Shown: positions 57,201 to 64,000 of the stretch, in pieces
How the letters are laid out: the number at the start of each line of letters is the position of its first letter
Position numbering within the stretch: position 1 is the first letter of the stretch
DNA from: Colias croceus
Taxonomy: Eukaryota; Arthropoda; Insecta; Lepidoptera; Pieridae
DNA: 64,000 nucleotides
NCBI RefSeq assembly: GCF_905220415.1
Contig: NC_059551.1
Coordinates: 7,202,001 to 7,266,000, forward strand
Direction of reading: 5' to 3'
Made by a program: the position numbers and the translations under genes
The notes under the pieces: model-generated
Told to the model about the DNA's origin: nothing
The model's input: only the letters and a program-made list of their open reading frames with translations
Databases searched by the model: none

Positions 57201-60200
57201 ACTGGCACTCTTCTAAGTACCCTTAAAATTTAGCATACTGTAAAAAATAACATTATTGCACACATAATACTCCATTATTTTTTTTGATATGCTTTTTTTT
57301 TCCGTAATCCTTCAAATGTATTTTTAACAGGCGAAACGTCGCGTATACCGCAAAGCTCTAGAACACATTCCAAACTCGGTCCGTCTCTGGAAGGCAGCCG
57401 TAGAATTAGAAAACCCAGAGGACGCTCGAATATTACTATCAAGAGCTGTAGAATGTTGTCCCACAAGTGTGGAGTTATGGCTTGCTTTGGCTAGACTGGA
57501 GACATATGAAAACGCAAGGAAAGTGCTAAATAAAGCCAGAGAAAATATACCTACTGATAGACAGATTTGGGTGACTGCTGCTAAACTGGAAGAAGCGCAT
57601 GGTAAGATAATTTTACTAATTCTTTAGCAAAATTAGGTATAATATGTTAAACAAATTTCTAAATTAAGCATTTATAGTTTCATATTAACATGAATGTTTA
57701 ATATATAAGAATCTATTAACATTAATATTGTAAATATAACAAAAGACTAATTTATGTCTATGATTGAGCAAAAAAAAATCTCAATAATTCAATGTCAAAA
57801 AAATATTCAAACCTGTAAAAATTTATATTTCTATCAAGAGTTTTTTTCGTTTGTATTCGAGTTTGTCTTCATTTATATTATTTTTTATCAGGCAACACAC
57901 ACATGGTGGAGAAAATCATAGACCGTGCCATCACATCGCTAAGTGCTAATGGTGTTGAAATAAACCGCGAACATTGGTTCAAGGAAGCAATGGAGGCCGA
58001 GAAATCTGGGGCTGTGCATACTTGCCAGGTAAATATTGAAAATTTATGAAGGTCTTTAATTTACGAACATTTTATAAAAAAATATTTTGTCACCCTAAAA
58101 TGTTATTAATGCGATATAAATTATTAAATTATGTTACTGTTAAAATAATCAACACTTTTTCAGGCAATTATTCGAGCTGTTATCGGACATGGCATTGAAC
58201 CAGAAGATCAAAAGCACACTTGGATGGAGGATGCAGAAGCGGTAAGATTTTTTTAATCATTAATTTATTTAAAATTATGGTGTTATTGTATTTGTATGTA
58301 ATGATTTCATATTTTAGGGACAATTAAAAATTCAGAACGCGTCATGTATTTTCTTCATTGCCACAACGCGTCTAACATGTCGGTCACAAACGATTGTCGC
58401 AACGCGTCGTAAGCGTTTTCATTAGAGATATAACACAAAATTGGCGTTGAATTTGATATTTTCGTTTTTATGGTATTTAAGTGCTTTCTATTCTTCAAAT
58501 ATTTATAAAAATTCGCGTTGTGAATCTTTACTGTGACCATGATGTGTTGTGAGCAAAGTTTTCGCACAACGAGTGATTTTGGTCTATGAGCTTAAAAACC
58601 AAATAAAAGATTCTCACAAAAACAATTATCTGTGAGCAGTGCGCAAACGAAGGCGCGTACGAGTGCGCCCGCGCAGTGTACGGGTACGCGCTGTCCGTGT
58701 TCCCGTCGAAGAAGTCCATCTGGCTCCGAGCAGCGTACCTGGAGAAGCAGCACGGCAGCCGCGCCAGCCTCGAGGCGCTGCTGCAGCGGGCCGTGGCGCA
58801 CTGCCCCAAGAGCGAGGTGCTGTGGCTGATGGGCGCCAAGTCCAAGTGGCTGGCCGGTGAGTGCTGTGGCTCCGAGCAGCGTACCTGGAGAAGCAGCACG
58901 GCAGCCGCGCCAGCCTCGAGGCGCTGCTGCAGCGGGCCGTGGCGCACTGCCCCAAGAGCGAGGTGCTGTGGCTGATGGGCGCCAAGTCCAAGTGGCTGGC
59001 CGGTGAGTGCTGTGGCTCCGAGCAGCGTACCTGGAGAAGCAGCACGGCAGCCGCGCCAGCCTCGAGGCGCTGCTGCAGCGGGCCGTGGCGCACTGCCCCA
59101 AGAGCGAGGTGCTGTGGCTGATGGGCGCCAAGTCCAAGTGGCTGGCCGGTGAGTGCTGTGGCTCCGAGCAGCGTACCTGGAGAAGCAGCACGGCAGCCGC
59201 GCCAGCCTCGAGGCGCTGCTGCAGCGGGCCGTGGCGCACTGCCCCAAGAGCGAGGTGCTGTGGCTGATGGGCGCCAAGTCCAAGTGGCTGGCCGGTGAGT
59301 GCTGTGGCTCCGAGCAGCGTACCTGGAGAAGCAGCACGGCAGCCGCGCCAGCCTCGAGGCGCTGCTGCAGCGGGCCGTGGCGCACTGCCCCAAGAGCGAG
59401 GTGCTGTGGCTGATGGGCGCCAAGTCCAAGTGGCTGGCCGGTGAGTGCTGTGGCTCCGAGCAGCGTACCTGGAGAAGCAGCACGGCAGCCGCGCCAGCCT
59501 CGAGGCGCTGCTGCAGCGGGCCGTGGCGCACTGCCCCAAGAGCGAGGTGCTGTGGCTGATGGGCGCCAAGTCCAAGTGGCTGGCCGGTGAGTGCTGTGGC
59601 TCCGAGCAGCGTACCTGGAGAAGCAGCACGGCAGCCGCGCCAGCCTCGAGGCGCTGCTGCAGCGGGCCGTGGCGCACTGCCCCAAGAGCGAGGTGCTGTG
59701 GCTGATGGGCGCCAAGTCCAAGTGGCTCGCCGGTGATTAGTACATCAATTTAGCATATTCAATCCATTAATTTCTGCTCCTAGTACAGCGAAGACGACGC
59801 ATGTTTTAAAAAAATAAAATTACCAAAATAAATAAAATAAAAATAAAATAAAAAACCCGTGTAGTCGCGCTGATGACGTGTAAAACGTGATACACGTGCG
59901 TATGAAGGTCAGAGGAGGACCGCGCGCTCTATCCGTTGCGCTACCCGAGGCGCATTTGCACCAAAGATTGCGCCACTGCGTGCGTATTTTGTTTTAAATT
60001 TGAACCTTATGACACGCACCGCTTCATAACGAAAATTAATAATTTTTCATTTACACGAAATTTCAATTATTGGGGTTAAATTGAGACAATTTATTCACTA
60101 CACCACAACGCGTCTGTATTGGTGTATCTGCACTACTGTGCGTCAGCTGAATATTTAAAATAAGCTGTGTGATAAGAGAATGACATGAACTTTTATAGAC

Positions 60201-63200
60201 CCCTAAGCATAATTTGATAATTGATTGTTCATTTTTTTCGGTTCGCAGTGCAATTCGAACATAGGGTCAATATTATAAAACAACATTTGGTCGATACATA
60301 ATCGATACGTAATTATAAATTAATTTCTATATTAGGCGATGTACCAGCAGCAAGAGGTATCCTATCCCTCGCTTTCCAAGCGAACCCGAACTCAGAAGAG
60401 ATCTGGTTGGCCGCTGTCAAGCTCGAGAGCGAGAACAAAGAGTATGACAGAGCGAGACGGCTGCTCGCTAAGGCTAGAGCGTCTGCGCCCACGCCACGGG
60501 TGAGTCTATGGTTTTGTGTGTTCTAAATTTGAATTTAAATTATTTTTCCATCCATAGACAGGTTATTTTTAGTAATTGCTCGTTTTTAAGTGAAGACAAT
60601 TTTTTTTTTTAAATTTACAAACTTAAAAAAAATTGTCTTCACTACACATAAAGCTACAGCATTTAACAGTGGTTGTTAAAAAACTATTAGTTAGTTGAGT
60701 GAGATAGTGAAACCGCTTGTTCCGGATTCGCCCGGGTTGTGTTGATAGAAAAAAATATTTAAGTTTTACTATAAACAATAATTATTATTGACTGACCGGT
60801 TGGCTTAGTTGGTACCGACCCTGCCTTCCAAGCCAGAGGTCGTAGGTTCGATTCTCATCCCGGGCAAATATTTGTGAACATAGATGTTTGCTCTGTGACT
60901 GGGTGTTAATTATCTATACATATAAGTATTTATTTAAAATTATATATGTATGTTTGTCAGCCTTTTAGTTTCTATAACACAAGCGAAAGCTTAGTATGGG
61001 ATCAGGTCGTGCCATGTGTGAAAAATTATCCTGAATATTTATTTATTCTATTGCTTAAATACTGCCTAAAATGTTATTAGGTAATTAGCTATTCAGATAT
61101 TCAAATAAAAAAAATCATACAATTTTATCAGGTAATGATAAAATCAGCTAAACTGGAATGGGCATTAAACAACATGGACGAAGCGCTCAAACTTCTCGAC
61201 GAAGCTATAAAGGTGTTCAGCGACTACGCCAAGTTGCACATGATGAAGGGACAGATTGAGGAGCAGATGGGAAAAGATGATGATGCACATAATACTTATT
61301 CGCAAGGGGTGAGTGTGGGATATAATCTTTTAGCATACATACATTACATATTTGAAACAGTAATAAGAAAATAACGACCCTAAAATAAAAAAAATGCAAT
61401 AGAAAGAATCTACAAGAGGAAAACAATTATTCAATTAGGAATTTAATCGAGAACGTCTCGAATAAGGCAACCATTACGATTACCTTTTCATTTTGCACTT
61501 ATCTAAAAAAAAGGAAAAAAATATTACGAGCAAATTCTGATTTAAGAACACATGTATTTAAAATGCATTTGTTTACTTGTATGAAAATGTTCATTTTTTT
61601 ATAACAGCTAAAGAAGTGTGCGACATGTGTGCCAATGTGGATATTATTGTCGCGGCTCGAAGAAAAGCTCAAACACGTGACCAAAGCCAGATCTGTGCTG
61701 GAAAAAGCTCGATTACGGAACCCAAAGAATGCTGAATTGTGGTAAGTAAAACATAATATCGAACGGTGAAATTATGTATGTTTTTACACCTTATTTCACG
61801 TCAGTAATGATGAAACTAATATATCGGTTATTAAACATTTCACTTGCCTAACTACATGCAGGCAGAGATTGTTTTCGGACAATATAATTTTTAATGACAT
61901 CGAAAGTATAAAGTATTGAATACAGTCGAAGAATTGTAGTTTTTAACCGACTTCAAAAAAAAGGAGGAGGTTATCAATTCGGCCGGTATATTTTTTTTTT
62001 TTTTTATGTATGTACACCGATTACTCCGAGGTTTCTGAACCGATTTACGTGATTCTTTTTTTGTTCGATGCGGGATGGTGTCGAATTGGTCCCATAAAAA
62101 TTTTATTCGAATAGGCCCAGTAGTTTTTATTTTATGAGCATTTTTGTCTGTAGGTATTTGTAAATTTTGCAAGTGCAAGTTTGAAGTCGGTTGTTTTTAA
62201 CGCAGTTATCACTTGTCTTATTTAAAGTAGTGTTGTTTTCATTCATAATCCTTTAATCCTCTTTTTATCTATTTTCCTTCTCATCAGCATCATTAAATAC
62301 GAAATAAATGTTTTACAAAACAACAGGTTAGAAAGTGTACGCCTAGAACGTCGTGCGGGCGGCGTAGAAATCGCACAAGCGCTAATGGCGAAAGCATTGC
62401 AAGAATGTCCTAGCGCCGGTCGTTTGTGGGCAGATGCTATATTCATGGAGTCCAGGCCGCAGAGGAAGACTAAAAGCGTGAGTTTATGGGTTATAGTGTA
62501 ATCGAACAAATTTGGAAACTGTTACGCCTTTAGTACACCTATGCATTCGTATGCGGCAACGAATCTCTGCGAAACTACTGCGTAGCAAAATATCTGCGGA
62601 AAGTACACAGCAATGTTTTCGCAACTTTTTCGCAATGCGTCTGTGTAATGGCCATTTCGCAGTTCCTTGCGAAACAATACCGACAAGGACGCAACTATTT
62701 CATCTATCTATGTGCTAGAGTGAGACATATCATATGCGAAAACCTGCCACACTACTGACAGATTTTTCGTTGTTTCGCTGCCGCACGCAAATGCGTCGGT
62801 GTACTAACGGCGTTATAGTGTCGTTTCATCACAGGTCATATTTTGACAAGTTAGAGTTTGTCCGCTTAGGACGTCGTGCTATTGGCGTAAATATTGTCAT
62901 GGCATGAGCTAGTTGGTATACATAAAATAAATTCCACCTTATTCCCTTCTAATAAAGTCGGATTTTGATTGGGCTAATGCTAATTACTAATCAATATCTA
63001 AACAATGTCCTAACCAAATGTCTACCTTCGGTAAATAGACGGACATTGTTTGTCGCTGATTTAAGTATCTAGTTGTTAACTTGTTAGTAATGATCAAAGT
63101 GATCAATTAAGTATGGAGTTAATTTATGATACAGGTCGCGTCAAGTAAAAAGAACGCTGACGGTTAAGCTGCGCATTGGCGATTTATGTGCATTGGTGTT

Positions 63201-63816
63201 ATGAGGTGGTATAAGAATAACAAATAGGTAGTTGCGAAGCCACGATTCGTGAGCCTAGTTCAAAAATAAAATAATCGGCACATAGCTTACGTGCAAAACT
63301 CGATCCATGCGCAAACACACCCCATCACTTTCATCCAGCGTTCTTTTTACGTGACGCGTACTATGATATATAAAAGAGCTAGATACGTTACCCGCTCTCT
63401 ATTTTGGCAAGAAAAAACTCAGCTAAGTGCCCGAGTTTCACTTAGTCACGCACCATTCAGCGTCGTGGCTGGACGTTCTTTTTATATTTTAATCGGCAGT
63501 TGTTATTACGAAGTACATGAATGAGACATGTATTATGTCTCGTGCGTGAGAGTGAAAGAGAGAACAACTTTATTGGTGATAATGCGTTAGTAAGTAGGTA
63601 TGTATTAATTACGCTGTTTTTTAGTGCAATGATGTTGGCGTATGCCGCGTCTACTAGTATAATAGGTCATTGGACGCGTACTGTAATAATTAATGTTTGC
63701 TAAAGGTCGACGCGTTGAAGAAATGCGAGCACGACGCCCACGTGCTGCTGGCGGTGTCGCAGCTGTTCTGGACCGAGAGGAAACTGAACAAGTGCCGAGA
63801 GTGGTTCAATAGGACG
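54206..63816 (+). CDS. Prpf6: PRPF6 / Prp6, U4/U6.U5 tri-snRNP bridging protein (3' end beyond window)
   Basis: PRPF6 is a nuclear spliceosomal protein that bridges U5 and U4/U6 snRNPs. Sixteen exons join in phase to 855 codons (human protein 941): 54206-54300, 54388-54447, 54574-54697, 55081-55211, 55402-55661, 55949-56209, 56590-56783, 57331-57601, 57892-58028, 58164-58241, 58640-58856, 60336-60499, 61132-61308, 61608-61741, 62327-62477 and 63706-63816. The first five exons form the PRP1_N region (KHFLGIPAPLGYVAGVGRG, TGFTTRSDIGPARD, an acidic stretch, YDKDDAEADAIYESIDKRMD). The rest is a chain of HAT (half-TPR) helical repeats, for example HIPNSVRLWKAAVELE and SEVLWLMGAKSKWLAGDVPA, followed by NPNSEEIWLAAVKLESEN and the KSVDALKKCEHD match. 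About 85 residues are beyond 63816. Introns 7 and 11 contain tandem repeats derived from the preceding exon. Confidence 0.95.
54766..54797. repeat. (TTTA)n microsatellite, possible retroelement tail
   Basis: A run of TTTATTTA units lies in the third intron of PRPF6. In minus orientation it could be the 3' tail of a short retroelement ending about here. Confidence 0.5.
56763..57020 (+). repeat. Degenerate tandem repeats derived from PRPF6 exon 7
   Basis: The exon end GATCTGGAGCAGGAG-CTAAG with its donor and about 100 bases of intron recurs 121 bases later (56884) with about 80-90% similarity (shared TTATAGAATGTTCTGTAATC). A third, weaker start is at about 57003. Each intronic unit also carries a segment resembling the start of exon 7 (CTCATAATGAAAGGCTGTAA compared with CTCATCATGAAAGGTTGCGA in the exon). 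The copies therefore join the beginning of exon 7 to its end with the middle deleted. The copies are not in the predicted reading frame. Confidence 0.75.
57027..57056. repeat. Small palindrome in PRPF6 intron 7
   Basis: AATAATGTACCAT and its exact complement are separated by four bases, adjacent to the exon 7-derived repeats. Confidence 0.75.
58721..59742 (+). repeat. Seven-copy 146-bp array made of PRPF6 exon 11 and its splice donor
   Basis: The unit begins TGGCTCCGAGCAGCGTACCT in the middle of exon 11, runs through the exon end AAGTGGCTGGCCG, the donor GTGAGT and a few intron bases, and repeats every 146 bases. Donors fall at 58857, 59003, 59149, 59295, 59441, 59587 and, altered to GTGATT, 59733. 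The units look identical except the last (GGCTCGCCGGTGATT). Use of the first donor gives the conserved LAG-DVPAAR junction. Reading through the first donor shifts the frame and reaches TGA at 58973. The array is strongly GC-rich in an AT-rich locus. An assembly artefact or a real, possibly variable, minisatellite are both possible. Confidence 0.95.
59800..59955 (-). mobile_element. tRNA-Arg-like short element
   Basis: On the minus strand 59953-59907 resembles the 5' half of a tRNA-Arg: a TAGCGCAACGGATAGAGCGC D-arm with A box, then GGTC-CTCCTCT-GACC, which fits an anticodon arm with CCT. The T arm and B box are not recognisable. The strand continues into a T-rich tail. It is probably a SINE head or a decayed tRNA copy, not a working tRNA gene. 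Confidence 0.45.
60589..60643. repeat. Hairpin, 19-bp arms
   Basis: AGTGAAGACAATTTTTTTT (60589-60607) is exactly complementary to 60625-60643 with a 17-base loop. It lies in intron 12 of PRPF6. Confidence 0.75.
60794..61050 (+). mobile_element. tRNA-derived SINE
   Basis: The head carries an RNA polymerase III A box (TGGCTTAGTTGG, 60801-60812) and a B box (GGTTCGATTCT, 60845-60855) with a tRNA-like anticodon arm (CTGCCTTCCAAGCCAG). A non-tRNA body and an AT-rich ATTTATTT end follow. It lies in intron 12 of PRPF6. Confidence 0.85.
61945..62192. mobile_element. Inverted-repeat element of a common moth family
   Basis: The ends are AACCGACTTCAAA and TTTGAAGTCGGTT. The interior holds GGAGGAGGTTATCAATTCGG and a poly(T) run. 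I recognise this as a very abundant short element in lepidopteran introns. It has no coding capacity. It lies in intron 14 of PRPF6. Confidence 0.75.
62478..63705 (+). other. Intron 15 of PRPF6
   Basis: Apart from the MITE at 62525-62812 the intron shows no recognised feature. The acceptor TTTGCTAAAG is pyrimidine-poor but phase and protein match support it. Confidence 0.7.
62525..62812. mobile_element. Harbinger-type MITE, 288 bp
   Basis: The ends CGCCTTTAGTACACC and (read inverted) CGCCGTTAGTACACC extend into about 40-bp imperfect inverted repeats (GCATTCGTATGCGGCAACGA compared with GCATTTGCGTGCGGCAGCGA). TTA lies on both sides (62522-62524 and 62813-62815). The open frame inside is not coding-like. 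It lies in intron 15 of PRPF6. Confidence 0.75.
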
Positions 63817-63844
63817 GTACGTTGTTTTTATGTTATATAGTATT

Positions 63845-64000
63845 ATATGTATAAATCTCGTGTCACAATGTTTGTCCTCAATGGACTCCTAAACCATTTA
63901 ACCGATTATAATAAAATTCGCACACCATGTGTGATGTGCTGTTCGATCCAACTTGAGAGATAGGATAGTTTAAATCTCAAATCGTTTTAGAGAAAGCGGG
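63845..64000 (+). mobile_element. Helitron-like copy cut by the window end
   Basis: It shares CGTGTCACAATGTTTGTCCT, CAATGGACTCCTAAACCA and CAACTTGAGAGATAGGATAG with the element at 43000-43215 in the opposite orientation. It is in the intron after exon 16 of PRPF6, and its 3' end is not seen. Confidence 0.7.

Noticed and set aside
58861..59705. Five plus-strand 86-codon frames in the array
   Set aside because: These are the repeated exon 11 segment read after each donor; each ends at the same TGA in the next unit. They are not separate genes.
58528..59721. Long minus-strand open frames (301-397 residues) across the exon 11 array
   Set aside because: They are antisense shadows of the GC-rich 146-bp repeat. 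The unit is not a multiple of three, so the frames cycle, and the peptide only repeats itself. No gene signals support them.
62512..62718. Plus-strand 68-codon frame in PRPF6 intron 15
   Set aside because: It is composed of MITE terminal sequence (62525-62812) and has no protein-family resemblance.

Overview
The window looks like nuclear DNA of a moth or butterfly (Lepidoptera). It is AT-rich and gene-poor. Its genes are split into many short exons with GT..AG introns and animal-type coding families, and it is full of repeat families I recognise from lepidopteran genomes: Helitron-like elements that begin TC and end CTAG after a 'gaagccgcggg'-type block, an 'AACCGACTTCAAA' inverted-repeat element, an 'AACCGGCCAAGTGCGAGTCGG' dispersed repeat, and tRNA-derived SINEs. 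No prokaryotic features (operons, ribosome binding sites, CRISPR) apply. Exons below were joined by hand from splice sites, reading phase and protein-family resemblance; no alignment was run.

Layout. (1) 1-28967, plus strand: the 3' part of a Runt-domain transcription factor gene. It has the last part of the Runt domain (5514-5627), three further coding exons and a terminal exon ending in the Groucho-recruiting VWRPY motif (stop at 28807). An 18-kb intron holds a tandem duplication, GC-rich islands and several transposons. The first part of the Runt domain is not in the window. (2) 28968-34200: intergenic, built largely of transposon remnants (TIR elements, a THAP-finger fragment, a LINE 3' end, MITEs). 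(3) 34230-39033, plus: fl(2)d/WTAP, a subunit of the m6A methyltransferase complex, with a possible alternative last exon at 40860-40942. (4) 42556-44870, minus: C-terminal exons of a CEP162-like coiled-coil protein. (5) 45618-52191, plus: a secreted M14 zinc carboxypeptidase with carboxypeptidase-B-type specificity, complete in nine exons. (6) 52305-52667, minus: an unrecognised small acidic gene, convergent with (5). (7) 54206-63816 and beyond, plus: PRPF6/Prp6, the U4/U6.U5 tri-snRNP bridging protein, 16 exons seen and the last part cut by the window end.

Most striking region. The PRPF6 gene carries two exon-derived tandem duplications lying in introns. Exon 11 is followed by a seven-copy, 146-bp GC-rich array in which every unit repeats the 3' two thirds of the exon plus its splice donor. 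Exon 7 is followed by degenerate copies of its own two ends. Other points of note are a four-copy TTAA-flanked mini-element with a palindromic core, a mariner element with two 3' ends in inverted orientation, a Helitron with three 5' ends and one 3' end, near-perfect palindromes, and a 45-bp near-identical inverted copy of one gene's coding exon inside an intron of its neighbour.

The genes are unrelated by pathway, as expected for an insect chromosome. Two of them (fl(2)d and PRPF6) act in nuclear RNA processing.
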